From: Symsagittifera roscoffensis
Taxonomy: Eukaryota > Xenacoelomorpha > Acoela > Convolutidae
Direction: 5' to 3'
Length of the DNA stretch: 64,000 nt
NCBI RefSeq assembly: GCF_963678635.1
Contig: NC_087062.1
Location: 498,001-562,000 of the forward strand
How positions within the stretch are numbered: the stretch's first letter is position 1; the number at the start of each line of letters is the position of its first letter. Below the pieces are notes generated by a model. It ran no database searches, was not told where the DNA came from, and saw only the letters and a program-made list of their open reading frames with translations. Positions 11,589 through 22,315 of this stretch are shown piece after piece. The position numbers and the translations under genes are program-made.

Positions 11589-12472
11589 AATTTTGAAGGT
11601 CATTTTAAATAGGACTGTCCACAATTTTGGGATACTGTGGCGGACATCAGGCATGAGGAAGCTTTATAGGGTGTGAAAGCCAGCAAGGCTCTCCAGTTGA
11701 GTAAAGCGGAGGCATGCAGAAAGGAGAAACCGCAAGAGCTGGCAACAAAGAAGATGCAGGCAGTAACGTAAGAGATACGTGAGCCGGACCGGTGACGGCG
11801 GCAGATGACTTCAAGATCGACTCTAGGGCAGCCACGAGGGATGCTGTAAATGGAGTCCAGCAGGGGTTGGTGACGAATTAGATCGAACAAAAGATGAAGC
11901 TCGAACTAGAGAATGAGAAAACTCAGGAAAGGCTAAAGGCCTCCGAGGCGTCGGAAGTCGAAGAAACGAAAGCACCAAGCAGTTTGGGCATGAAATTAAA
12001 CCTGATCTCTGGGCAGACGTTCGGCATGGTGCCACAAGAAAGCAAAAAACAGTCAATAGTTTCAGTTGCGGGACATCAGGTGATCAGGAAAGTAAGTGAA
12101 CCCTCAAAGTTCACTAAGATGCATTTAGACACATATGCAGATTATCTGAGACAGGTAGAGCCAGGCACTGAGTCGAGGACTGTGCGAGCGTTGTTGACAA
12201 CGGGTGGCCCTCGAACAAAGAAACTCCACGGGCGTATTATATTTTATGGACCGTATGAAGTGATGTTGAACGTTGACGGGATAAGTATCTACAGTAGGAC
12301 CTACGTCACATCAGATAGTGACCAAATGGGGCAGATCTATTTAGGCCAGGAAGAAATTAAGGTCCGTAGAATCGGCCATGATGCCATGATGGAGCAAGAT
12401 ACAGTACACATAGGGTACGAAGCAGATATGACTGCACATCTCCTAGACACCAATGGGAAGAAATTGGAGTAA
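11589..12472 (+). pseudogene. gag-protease linker region
   Basis: After the second zinc knuckle the frame is broken up to about 11890. From 11894 a 192-codon frame is open: a Glu/Lys-rich helical stretch and then a conserved block (VSVAGHQVI, TYADYLRQ, VMLNVDGISIYS, GQIYLGQEEIKVR) that recurs at 63341-63660 in the downstream element. A one-base shift near 12462 separates it from the protease frame. It is part of the Gag-Pol precursor immediately N-terminal to the protease; its own function is not known to me. Confidence 0.65.
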
Positions 12473-12771
12473 CAGGACTACTGGATACAGGAGCAGTGGG
12501 AAGTGTGATGCCAATAAGGACTTGGGAAAGAATGGGCTTCGCGAGAGAAGATCTAATTCCAACGAATCTCAGATTGGCGGCCACCAACCGCGGAGCAATC
12601 TACTTTGCTGGAAGACCACCAATAACGGTCCTTCACATGGGATCACGCGATCTTCGGATGAGCTTCCTGGTGGTTGAGAACTCAGACCAATTCAACTTGG
12701 GCCGTGATTTAAATTCGTTACATGATATTAAACAAGCTTGTCTGGTACCCAACCCAAATAGTCAATGCTAG
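12473..12771 (+). pseudogene. Retroviral-type aspartic protease domain
   Basis: The frame carries GLLDTGAVGSVMP, the canonical active-site loop with the catalytic Asp at 12484-12486, and later NLGRDLNSLHDI, the usual flap-distal GRD block. The protease would cleave the Gag-Pol precursor as a homodimer in the particle. The active-site triplet is intact here, but the frame is disconnected from gag by a one-base shift and ends at a TAG after NPNSQC. In the downstream element at 63.66 kb this same active-site segment is deleted. Confidence 0.85.
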
Positions 12772-13148
12772 GTGTTTTTAGGCCGGAGCTTTTCATAACA
12801 CAAAACGGGCTGTGTGCCAGTGTGTTGTTGAAGACATTGGACACCACGGTTACGATCCAGCGTGGAAAGAAACCTGGTAACGCTTTGCCGATGAAAACCA
12901 ACTATGAGGAGACACAAAACTTGAAGAGATATAATGTGAAATACTGCCCCAATCATGCTGACAAAAATAAAATTTTAAGCAAAATTGATGAGTTTAAATC
13001 TATCAATAAACTGTTTTCAATGAAATCCGAAACGGATGACGGTTTGTCGAGCTGCTCGAATTGTCCAAAACGCCCCTCGTTTTATGAACTAGAATCCGAC
13101 AAGCTGATTTTACCGGAGATAGAACACTTGAGAGGGAAAAAAGCTTAG
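12772..13148 (+). pseudogene. Protease-RT connection region of pol
   Basis: A 127-codon frame links protease and RT. It has the block NGLCASVLLKTLDTTVTIQR, whose counterpart is seen at the end of the window (63.94-64.0 kb), and a Cys pair CSNCPKRP. This is the usual leader of Ty3/gypsy RT. It reads through to LRGKKA and a stop at 13146. Confidence 0.65.
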
Positions 13149-13960
13149 GTAGATTTTGAATGATTAAGGGCGGTTTTAAATCGGAATGCGGTCGTATTTT
13201 CATAACATAAGGCGGAAATCGGTTGCTGCAAAATCGTTGAACACGAAATATAATTAGAGGAAGGCGCCATTCCTCATAGGGAAGGCACAAGGCGAATGAC
13301 GTATCATAAATCGAAAGCGTGCCAAGCGGAAATAGAAATGTTGCTCGAATACGACATGAAAGAACCCTGGAAATCTACTTGGGCCTGCGGGGTGGCATGG
13401 GTAAGTAAAAAAGGGGGTAAGTAACTTTCGTTACATGAATGCAGTGACAATAAATTATGCGTACCCGATACCGCGAACAGACGAGAGCCTCTCTAAACTT
13501 GTTGTCGCCATGTTCTTCACCACACTGGAACTAAGTTCTGCCTTCTGGCAGGTCCCTCTGCGGAAGTAGGACAGGCCACTTTTCAAAGACTGATGGCTCA
13601 GACTTTGACCAGAGTGACGAAGAAGTACGGGAACCTTGTGATGTGTTACGTAGATGACGTGGTCATAGCAACACTCACCTTGGAAGACCACATTGGTCGG
13701 CTAGATGAGTTCTTTTGTTGCATGAAAAAAGCAGGCTTGAAATGCAAAGCATCGAAATGTGAAGTCCCTAGGCATTCAATCAAGTATCTGGGAAGAATGG
13801 TGGACAGGCATGGCGTAAGGCCGGACCCGGAAGCAGTGGCGGCTGTGTTGACATGGAAGGCTCCCAGAACGGACACACAACTCATGAGCTTCCTAGGGTT
13901 TGCCAATTATTACCGTGAGTACAGAAACAAGCCAATCAGGCGGAAATCAAGGAAGGGTTC
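13149..13960 (+). pseudogene. pol: Reverse transcriptase (broken), RNase H deleted
   Basis: Fingers and palm are recognisable across frames: VEHEI, EEGAIPHREG, MLLEYDM, then AFWQVPL, ATFQRLMAQ, MCYVDDVVIA (YVDD at 13647-13658), KYLGRMVD and LMSFLGFANYYREY. Frames shift around 13420 and 13570. In motif A the expected catalytic Asp is Glu (LELSSAFWQ, codon 13528-13530). The segment between PLRK and ATFQRL is deleted, and the sequence after NYYREY jumps directly into post-RNase H linker, so the whole RNase H domain is missing. The enzyme would copy the element RNA into DNA; this copy must be inactive. Confidence 0.85.
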
Positions 13961-14734
13961 TTGTTTCTGAACAAAGAAACTTATGAGGCGCTTCTCTTGA
14001 CAAGATGGTTGGACAAATCTGGACATTCGATTCCGGGTCACACCGATTTACCGGTGGAGGAGGCAGCAGCAGAAATGAATATTTTATCAAAGAAGGACCT
14101 GGTGCCCTTGGATCTGTTGCTGTGCTCAATTCTGGTCCAGCAGGAACTCTCTCTTATGAACTTAAACAGCCTCTCATTGCTGGATAAAACGGTGCAGGTC
14201 AATACGCAAGTGATGCGGATGCTGGGTGAGTTGTTGGAGAGAGATATGACTAGAGATGAACCCGAGTGGGCAGCAGCCATGGCAGCGCTAACAGTCAGTG
14301 AGAAGGTAACGATTATGCCATCAAGACGTCAACACAAGGAAATGAAAGGGATTGTAGGACAATTGTTCAGCAACTACTGTCCTCATTACAACCAAACCGT
14401 CCTGACAAGTACATCATACAAACGATTAGAAAAAGTGAAAGGGACACAAAGGAAAACCGTCTCCTTTGAGGAGCAGGATCAGAAAGGCGAAGAGGTTTAA
14501 CAAAACCTGGTGCAAGAAAGTTTGTTCAGGGAGAAGGTCGTTGATGGGAACAGGCGAATTTATCAACAGAACCCGGGACAAGAAAGTTTGTCCGGAGAGT
14601 CAGGTGTAGAGGAAAATGTTCAAGGCGAGGAACAAGACCTGGAGTACAAAATTTTGTCCGGGAAGTTCAGATGGATGAGCAGAGCGCATAAAACTGACCC
14701 CGAGGAAGAGACATGCTCAGTGACAGATACTTCA
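13930..14734 (+). pseudogene. Pol linker between RNase H and integrase
   Basis: The frame QAEIKEGFLFLNKETYEA, TRWLDKSGHSIPGH and a Glu-rich stretch up to about 14734 corresponds to the long linker that follows RNase H in this type of nematode element. It is read in two frames (13961-14500 and 14510-14734). No catalytic motif is present. At about 14735 the sequence joins directly to the integrase C-terminal region, skipping the zinc finger and catalytic core. Confidence 0.55.
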
Positions 14735-15723
14735 CAAGTCTACGTAAGGGATGTGCTTAGACGTCAACAAGAACTAAACGACATGTGTAGACGGACCAAT
14801 CAGCAGGCACAGGCAAGGCAGAGGAAAAGATTCGATAAAAAAACTGCTGGTGCAAAAGCTTATTCGGTAGGAGACTACATATGGGTTTTTCAAATTGTTA
14901 TACCACCGAAAGGAACAACGAAAAAGCTCCTAAAGAAGTGGAGGGGACCCTTCATGACTACAGAAGTGCACCACAAGGTACTTTTTTATAGACTGAGTAC
15001 CGGCCGAGCCGCTCACTAGGAAAACTTTAAGCCACACAACCCGTCTACGGAAGACTGGTGTATACCTGACATGGAAGAAGGGGATTATTTGATGATGAAA
15101 CCTGCCTGTGAGGTCAATGAGAAGGGCACAACGGGAAAAAATGATGGGAATGAGATCGTAGAGGAAGGATCAAGTCCACCACTGGACCTGGATCCCAACG
15201 AAGTGATTGAAGCGGATGAAGAAACCTTACCCTATGCAAAAGAGGACTGGCAAGACTCCAAACGGATGGAGGCCCCTAGATTTTGGAACCAGATCTTATG
15301 TTTACGATACAAACTCGACAGAGTGACAGGACAAGACTCACGAAGAAATACAATCCTTACAGAGATGACTTCGTGGTGGACAGAATGGATCTGAAGAAGA
15401 TTGTGGAAGAATTGGTGGGTCTAGAAGAAATAACCGTAGTCGACGACCGCGACGAGGATTGTTTCGATGACCGGTCCAAGGCCGACGCAGAATTCGACGA
15501 CGAGCAACAGCAATCCTACAAAGAAGACTTGACGAAACTGCGTGTCTTGGAATGGCTGAACGAAACGACGTCGGATCCAAAGGAAACCAGTGTAACGATT
15601 CAATATGTAGACCGTGAGAGCATGAAATACATAAAAACCGAAAGGGATGATCTTTCCTGGGCTGCCCAGGAAGGGCAATTACTAATTCCTGCATCCAACC
15701 TCGATTTATTATCCGGTATGTGA
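14735..15723 (+). pseudogene. Integrase C-terminal domain and pol tail (first copy, core deleted)
   Basis: The frame contains QVYVRDVLRRQQELND, AKAYSVGDYIWV and KKWRGPF, the GPF/Y module of Ty3/gypsy integrases (about 14930-14960). TAG at 15017-15019 replaces the Tyr codon found in the second copy at 42859. The frame then continues as a long acidic tail (EEGDYLMMKPACEV, then SPPLDLDPNEVIEADEETL) and, after a frame change near 15280-15390, LKKIVEELVGLEEITV and ETSVTIQYVDRESMKYIK. This copy retains the site into which the Maverick inserted in the second copy: TATGGGTTTTTCAA at 14881-14894. Confidence 0.75.
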
Positions 15724-16318
15724 TCGACGGGGACGTCGATGGATATTTTTGTCTGGGGAGTGGGGGTAGAACCTACCCACACTGAAAAAATACTAGTAAA
15801 ACAATTAAGAATAGCAAGAGAGACAGGTGATCTAGAAGCAGAAACAGGCGAGGACCCTAAGAAACCGGACAAAGGGAAAGTAGTGGAGTCATTTTTTAAC
15901 TTGGCAAATGAGTACTCAAGAAGCACAATTTTGACAGATAGCGATTTTATTTTTACAAATAGAACATGTGCGATAGCGATCACAGCGGACATGAGTTTTA
16001 GGACAGCATTAGCATCAGATTTTAAAATAGATACAAAAACAAAGAATTCCTTTGGAAGCAATGACCAAGAATAGTAGGCGTAGCAGCCTTGCCTCCGGCG
16101 GCGTCGTAGATACCGGGAAAGTATTTAGGCTTCTTGGTGACGAGGGCGACGGAGAAGCAGCTTGTGGACCCGGAAAACCTAGTTTTGTCCTTGACGAGAC
16201 TGAGAGACTTCCTTGTGGAGAGGGCGGTGAAGAAACTCTCGTTTCCAGTATACGAACCGAACCGAGGACGACTGCATCCACGGGAGCTGTATGCACTGAT
16301 ACACGTAATGTTTTCTGA
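15724..16318 (+). pseudogene. Distal pol tail or small downstream ORF (first copy)
   Basis: Two overlapping frames are open over the last 260 bp. The frame 16134-16321 (LVDPENLVLSLTRLRDFLVE, PVYEPNRGRLHPRELYALIH) looks more protein-like than the frame 16052-16318. Both are also open in the second copy (43.84-44.10 kb). In the protein-like frame two in-frame stops upstream (TGA near 16066, TAG near 16108) are shared by both copies. Function unknown. Confidence 0.45.
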
Positions 16319-16649
16319 TACTAACATACAAGTAAACTTATATGCTTATATCTATACATGTTGTGTGTGATTTGTTGTGTTTTATGGGTTATGTTATTAA
16401 GACGCTGGGTAAGAAGGGATTAGTGACACCTTGAATAATTGAATGACGATCTTATGAATAGATCGAAAGTTTGGACTGTCCATTCTTAGGTCGAATTCCA
16501 AAATTTTAGCAATAAACTGATTTTAATATGTTTTAAGATCCAAATTTTTTTATCTCACGATTTTAAACTAGAGTGACACTGTTAAATGTGGAATTCGTGA
16601 CCTCTTTTCTAGATCCTGATTAATCATTTAATCATTCATCAAAATTCAA
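16319..16649 (+). other. Non-coding spacer between pol tail and accessory ORF
   Basis: About 330 bp without a frame, AT-rich, with AATAAA at 16511-16516. The second copy at 44105-44429 is nearly identical. It may hold the pol transcript end and/or the promoter of the accessory gene; that is inference. Confidence 0.5.
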
Positions 16650-17762
16650 TTGATACAAACTGATAATCAAACCGAATTTAACGAGATGGACAACTTCGAT
16701 TTGAACGAACTAATGAATCTAGCGGAGGCATACGTAGGACCGATGATAGATGCGATCTATAGTCGGCTGATGGATCGAGACTTCGCTCTGGGGGACCCAG
16801 AGGTAGTCATTTTGCTGGCCGCCTTAATAAACATCTTAGGGCATGATAACCGTGAGGACCGCCCCACGGAAGTCTTAGTGATGGCCGCATATGGAGAAAG
16901 AGGAGTACTAGACCGCCCAGACATGAGGGTAATGAGGTGAAGAAACGGGGCTCTCTCAGGAAGTGACTGGGTGAATGAGCCTGGATTGGGAAAATCGAGG
17001 ACCTACCAACCAGGCGAGATGCCTTTGCCTACCAAGCCTAGGCCTGGATTGAGAAGGATGCATCAGGAGATGAACATCAAGGCTGCCTCGTCTGGTTCAC
17101 AACTGAGAGCGGCTGTGCTACCAAAGAGGGCGAAAGATGAAGAGGAAGTTCAGACGAACGAAACGAAGCAAGACTTGAACGGAATGGTGCGAGAGCTAGA
17201 AAGGAATAGGAAAGAGCTAGATGAAATGACCAAAACGATGCTCAGTACGGAAGGAGACAGACACATGTGGAAAAAACTGTTTAAAGATTGCAACAAGAAA
17301 CAGGGTGAAGAAATAGAGCGCTTGAGGCGAGAGTACAAAGAGTACAATGGGCTGGCGTTGACGACAGCCGTAGAAGGAGCGATACCTGCGAGGAATACTC
17401 CTCGTGGGCAGTCCCCGATGGAACTTATGACGCCTCGCGAGTTCAGTCAAACGACGGTGACGTGACTCCCAGCCACAACTGGTCGAGTGACATTCACGGA
17501 CCCGATTGACACCCTAGGTGACCCAGTCGTGGAACAGACAGTGCAGAAGCTGATAGAAACAGCTGGACGGCTTGTCGCCAACAGGAATGCACTAGGTTCC
17601 GGGGTGACTGCACCCTATGGAACACTAGATGACACGGGCAGAGTACAGCTCTCCCAAGAAACGATAGCGAGAACGGGAGCAAATAACATAACGTTACCAG
17701 CAAAGAGCTCTAAGTTCCCAGACAGGAAGATACGAGATATGCCGATGAAGAAAGTGTCCTGA
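16650..17762 (+). pseudogene. Accessory ORF A, N-terminal helical and coiled-coil part (first copy)
   Basis: A single frame runs from about 16650 through 17985 with three in-frame TGA codons (16938-16940, 17463-17465, 17760-17762) and no frameshift. The first segment is an acidic domain (FDLNELMNLAEAYVGP, LLAALINILGHDNREDRP). A basic linker follows, then a heptad-rich coiled coil (about 17150-17350, MVRELERNRKELDEMTK). The first TGA is also present in the second copy (44718). I do not recognise the N-terminal domain. Position downstream of pol is where an env or accessory gene would lie, but no membrane segment is visible. It continues into the SGNH-like domain. Confidence 0.55.
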
Positions 17763-18304
17763 GTGATTGACGTGCAGAAGAACAACCAGGTGAAGAATAA
17801 ATTCACAGGAGTTCCGGATACGGATCCGAGAGCCTGCTTCAATCGATCGACTAGGAGCCCAGCAATAAACCTGCATCAATCGCCACTTGGGACACCACAT
17901 CTGATACTGGGTGACAGTTTGGTGAGAGTACTCCAGAACTTGAGGACCTCCTGGATCACCATGGTGATGGTCTTTGGAGGCGAACGATAGCCCAGCTATT
18001 TCGAATGGTGAAGCTATTGAACCCAGGAAGGATCCCCAACATAATGATCCTAATAGGGACAAACAATGTGTCCAGAGGCTCAGATGAGGAAGGGGCACAA
18101 TGAGAACCTATGTTGGTGTGCCTATTCACTACTCTTTCGCAGAAATTCAAGTGCGCAGTACTGACCGTCTCCACCGAGCAAAAACCAATGAGCATACCAA
18201 TGATCAAAAAAACGCTGACATCGACAGGAAGGAGGCATGATGAAAACTGCCGAGAGAAAACTGGCGAGTCGGAATGCTGGACGGATGATCCTTATGGACA
18301 CTGA
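17763..18304 (+). pseudogene. SGNH/GDSL-hydrolase-like domain of accessory ORF A
   Basis: The frame carries HLILGDSLVRVL with the block I GDS at 17910-17918 (putative nucleophile Ser at 17916-17918). A Gly block (VFGGER) follows, then, after a one-base shift near 17985, IMILIGTNNVSRG with the block III GTNN at 18056-18067. It continues LFTTLSQKFKCAVLTVSTE. This order and spacing match SGNH hydrolases (esterase/lipase/acetylhydrolase fold). The block V Asp-x-x-His segment is not visible because the sequence decays after about 18300. The substrate cannot be inferred. The second copy of the accessory region has lost exactly this part. Confidence 0.65.
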
Positions 18305-18503
18305 ACGCGAGCTAAGAGCTATGGATCAGGCCAGACTAACCACTAATTTCAAGAAGAACCATTCATCCAAGGCGAGGGTTAGGACCTGTCAATCCGACTA
18401 CGGAGACAACAAGTGACTCGAGACCGGAAACGAGATCAGAGACTAGATCAGAGACTACGAGTACCAGCTGAGAAGAGCGACGACCAGACAGGAGCTCTTT
18501 GAT
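18305..18503 (+). other. Decayed stretch between SGNH domain and accessory ORF B
   Basis: Short frames only. The part from about 18393 (TCCGACTACGGAGACAACAA) is the point where the second copy rejoins after its deletion (44835). Confidence 0.5.
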
Positions 18504-20053
18504 GTGGTCGACGCCCATACCTTCTCCCTGGCATATCGACAAACAGGACCTAATGAAATTGAACCTTCAGACGGTAAGGTTTGTAATAGACTCCATAAGG
18601 ATGCTAAATGGAGCAAGACTATCCGTCAATGGACTGTACTCGATCACAGGCGTAGATTGATTGATAGCAGCTGGCATAAACTTCATCTCCACGACCGCCT
18701 TGAGATTCGCTGACTTAGAGGGACTGCCCTCAAACAAAACAGTGGGTCCAGTAAATGCAAGACCTTTGCATGATGTAAAACTGAATCATGATGAAGGAAG
18801 TCGACAGAAAGGCCCGGTAGATTCTTGACAACAAGGACAGCAATAGGACAACACTTGAAAATAATCCAGCAAATACGAGCACCCCCAGGTCACGTAAAAG
18901 ATAAACTGTACCCGAAGCAGGTGACTCAAGAAGGCGATGTTCAGAGATATGGTGGAATGAAGACAATTAGGAAAGACGAGACCATCTTTGCAGCGTATGA
19001 CAAACCAGAAACGAGAAAAGCAAAGATTATGATAGTCGCGAACTCAGACTTCGTGCATACCTGCAAATCTCTGTTTTGGCCTGACGTTATAATGTTAGCA
19101 GCAGTCGACCATATCACAATCGTATTTGCCGATATAAGCTACCATCTACACAGTAGGAGTTTCCTGAGCAGACTCAGAGAGCCTACAACGACAGAACACA
19201 CAATATGACCAGCGACAAAGGATATCCTCGAGTCGATGGGTGGAGTAGTGAACACGCTGAAAGAAGGTGCCTTCCCCAAGATTACATGGAGAGCCGAGTT
19301 TGCACTGTCTCCGGGATATGCACATCTCCCGGATGGACTGAAGTTTGTATCTGCGATCGGAAGGGAAATATGATGTGGTCATATCTGCCCCAAATTGCGG
19401 GCTAGTACTGTTAGTGTTAGACGAAATACTGGGGTTCGAACTGTCCAACTTCAGCCGACAACTTAAACTGAAACCAGGAATTGACGATGGCCATCGAGTA
19501 ATTGTAGCCTGGTCTAACGACTTATGGTTCCGATGAATGGAGAAGAAAGAGGAAGGAGAAAGGAGGAAAAATTCCAAGGAGACCAGAGCTCACTTGGAAG
19601 CGACGGTACTGAGATCGAAACGAGAGGCTATGAAGTGGCTGCACTTGACCCCTCGAATAGCCACATTGGGCGCGGACGCCTTCGAGCGAGGCCCAGTCAT
19701 GATCAGCAAAATCCATACCTACCTGATGAAAGAGGTAAACCTGGCCGAAAAAGCTGAAGAGAAGTCAGCCGAGTTCGTAAACAGGGTGTGCCAAGTTACT
19801 CTGGAAGCTTTCTGGACACAGAATGTAAAGGGAGAAGAAGGCTTTGACCGGACTGACAGCATGCTGGAAGGGTTGGGAGCCGGATGGGTCTAGTCCTTCT
19901 TGGCGAAAGTTTACCCATCGCTTCGTCGATACCTCATAAAAGAATTCCTCCAAGCAGTCGTAGAAATATCGATCGTTGAATTACTAGCCCTATTCGTGAC
20001 GTTTGGAGCAGAGGACTTTGTGAGAGGACCAGCGATACTTGTCACCGAAGGAG
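18504..20053 (+). pseudogene. Accessory ORF B/C region (first copy)
   Basis: Protein-like blocks in shifting frames: VVDAHTFSLAYRQTG, KIMIVANSDFVHT, FALSPGYAHLPDGLKFV, ISAPNCGLVLLVLDEILGF, MKWLHLTPRIATLGADAFER and SIVELLALFVTFGAEDFVRG. The second copy (44947-46392) keeps the same blocks in better frames over its first 193 codons. I do not recognise a family, active-site motif, signal peptide or clear transmembrane segment. Stops include TAG near 19891. Confidence 0.45.
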
Positions 20054-20739
20054 TGTACAATTTTTGACTACATGGACTTCTAATGTTAATTGCGATATTA
20101 CATGGAAACTTGGGAGGATTGATGAATCTGACACGCTACCCGGAGCAGATGAGGGAGAACGTGAGGAGAATCGACGTGAAGCGACCCACGGATTCCTGGA
20201 CTAAGATATGAGATCTGCGACATACTCTTATCCAATACCTCCTGCAGCAGAATCGCTTGGGAACAGGAGAGGATGAGACGAATCAGAAGGAGGAAGACGT
20301 GCGACGTCATGCTGAGGGCATGCGCCTGCTAACTGTCATGAGCTTGGCTATGAGGACCGATCCCTTAGCGTTGATCAGAGGAGCCACGGAGTTCGTGACA
20401 GTGATATACGGTCCGGCAGTCACGTTTGCGTTCCCTGACGTTAAGGTGGAGGCGTACAGGAGGTCGGTGTTGCACCTGAACGTCATATCAGCAGTGGACG
20501 GAAACGCACTTAACTGGTGTGAGCAGCACGCACTACGGGAGATAATGAGTGAGGACTTGTTAACCGCGAAGATATCAGAGCCAGAGATGACCGTCATAAA
20601 CTTTGATGATCACTTCCGTGACAGGATGGAAGAAGTGGATAGAGGGCACACCGAGGTATTCCCGAAGCCCTGGAATCTAAAGCCCTACGATAAGACGAGC
20701 GGCGAAGTCACAAGAATTCCTCGATGACCGCAGCATACT
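20054..20739 (+). pseudogene. Accessory ORF D (first copy)
   Basis: The 156-codon frame 20257-20727 (LRGATEFVTVIYGPA-like segment, DVKVEAYRRSVLHLNVISAV, NWCEQHALREIMSEDLL) follows MRENVRRIDVKRPTDSW around 20150, separated by a TGA near 20208. The second copy at 46491-47168 is open for 225 codons and continues beyond the point where this copy stops matching (about 20739). No known domain recognised. Confidence 0.45.
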
Positions 20740-20748
20740 ACAAAGAAG
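20727..20748 (+). other. Internal duplication junction: accessory region joined to integrase
   Basis: Up to GCATACTACAAA the sequence matches the accessory region of the second copy (GCATACCACAAATTGAGAG at 47077). After it, the sequence is the N-terminal part of integrase (DKVLYKYNAIVLPQLYQ). This joins the 3' region of one element copy to the middle of pol of another, with short microhomology (TACAAA). Confidence 0.7.
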
Positions 20749-21666
20749 ACAAAGTCCTGTACAAATACAACGCGATAGTGTTGCCGCAACTCTATCAGAC
20801 AGAACTTTTAATCAAGTCGCATGATCAGATGGGCCATCAGGGGATCGACAAAGTATACCAGAGGATCCTGAAGCGCTTCGAATGGCCTTGAATGCAGAAG
20901 GCATGCGAGAAGTGAGTAACAGCATTTCTGTCATGCCAACAGGTCAAGGATCCGAGGAAATTGCGATTTCTCTTGCAGTCGATCGAGTCATCTGAATTCA
21001 ACGAGGTGGTGCAGATTGACCACCAGAATATATGTATGACAGACAGTGGCCATAATCAGGTCTTGGTCAAGATAGATCACTTCGCGAAGTATTCAGAGGC
21101 CGTGCCCTGCATAACTGCCTCAGCAGAAGAGACGTGCGATCATCTAATTGATATGTGGATAGCAAGACATGGTTGTCCAATGACATTTCAACTGGATAAC
21201 GGAACAGCTTTCGTGGGATAACCTACGAAAGAGCTCATGAGACGTTCACAGGTGGCTCAAGCTCACTCCACGACATACCATCCCCAGACGAATGGCTTAG
21301 TGGAAAGGCAAATTGTTGGTGTCGATGCTGAGGGTATATTGTTCCAGATACATGACCGATTGGGACAGATACTTTCCACAGGTAATTGGCGCGTACAACA
21401 GCACGCAACACTCCATCACCGGAGTTAGTCCACACATGATGTTAAGCGGACACGAGAAGTCTTTGACCTTGAATTTCTTTTACTCAGAGTATGAAGGGAA
21501 GAAAACATCACCACAAGTCTACGTAAGGAATGTGATTAGACGTCAACAAGAACTAAACGACTTGTGTAGACGAAATACTCAGCAAGAACAGGCAAGCCAG
21601 AGGAAAAAATTAAACAAGAAAGCAGCTGGTGCAAAAGCCTACTCGGTAGGAGACTACGTATGGGTT
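20748..21666 (+). pseudogene. Integrase, zinc finger and catalytic core (second copy, split by the Maverick)
   Basis: One frame runs to the Maverick edge. The HHCC finger is seen as SHDQMGHQG followed by CEK and LSCQQ. The catalytic core has Asp at 21018-21020 (QIDHQN), Asp at 21195-21197 (QLDNGTAFV) and Glu at 21303-21305 (NGLVERQ), that is D-x58-D-x35-E as in Ty3/retroviral integrases. In-frame stops occur after RFEWP (about 20891), in the finger (CEK-stop) and at 21219-21221 after GTAFVG. It would insert element cDNA into host DNA. Its C-terminal part resumes at 42730 beyond the Maverick. Confidence 0.85.
21661..21666. repeat. Left target-site duplication of the Maverick (TGGGTT)
   Basis: TGGGTT at 21661-21666 matches TGGGTT at 42724-42729. 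The uninterrupted paralogue has a single TGGGTT at 14883-14888. Confidence 0.92.
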
Positions 21667-21893
21667 AGTAGTATTGTAATCCGCCGTGTGTCCTTAGGGG
21701 GGGGGGGTCTTTTCGACGGTAGGGGTCTTTGGGGTCCTACCAAAAGGAGGGTCCAAAAGGACCCATCTTTTTTAAAGACCCCAAAGTACCCTGCCCGAAA
21801 TAAAAAGACCCCTCTCTTAGGACACCCGACAGACAAAACACTTTGGTATTTATTTTCGCGCGGTGGTTAAACTTAATCCCTTCCAAACTTTCC
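21667..21893 (+). repeat. Left terminal inverted repeat of the Maverick
   Basis: It matches the reverse complement of 42493-42723 with scattered substitutions. It contains a G-rich block with a run of 12 G near 21697 and a subterminal inverted copy of the tip (GTGTCCTTAGGGG near the end and CCCTCTCTTAGGACAC near 21812-21827), so each TIR can fold on itself. Confidence 0.92.
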
Positions 21894-22315
21894 CACCACT
21901 AAATAAGTATGTGTATATCCGGCTGCGGTTTTCTCGCTTATTTTTATCAAAAAGCTAATTCTTTTCGTTCATATAAATATGAGTTTACATAAAGTACCAT
22001 TCATATTTCCTTTTAAAAATTTTTAGTAATTATTGTTCGTTTCTCTTTCTTATTTTATTTTCAAACTTATTTCCAAGTCTCCCTTAATTTCGACTTGCAC
22101 CATTTTGATTCTTTAAGCCTTACTATTAGCTTACTTTGGGAAACTAAATACGCAATCCTTCGCTCCTGCTTCAAGGGTAAGTTGCAATTACCAGTCTCTT
22201 TTGCGCCGGTCTATTTAACTTAAAACGATGTTTGCTGAATGTTTTACATTTACAAATGTACAGCCGTAATTCCAAGTAACAAGGCAATTTAGCCGACATT
22301 TTCAAGTGAAAATTT
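21894..22315. other. Non-coding subterminal region of the Maverick
   Basis: AT-rich, no frame. It lies between the left TIR and the 3' end of the polymerase gene and probably contains its transcript end. Confidence 0.5.
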
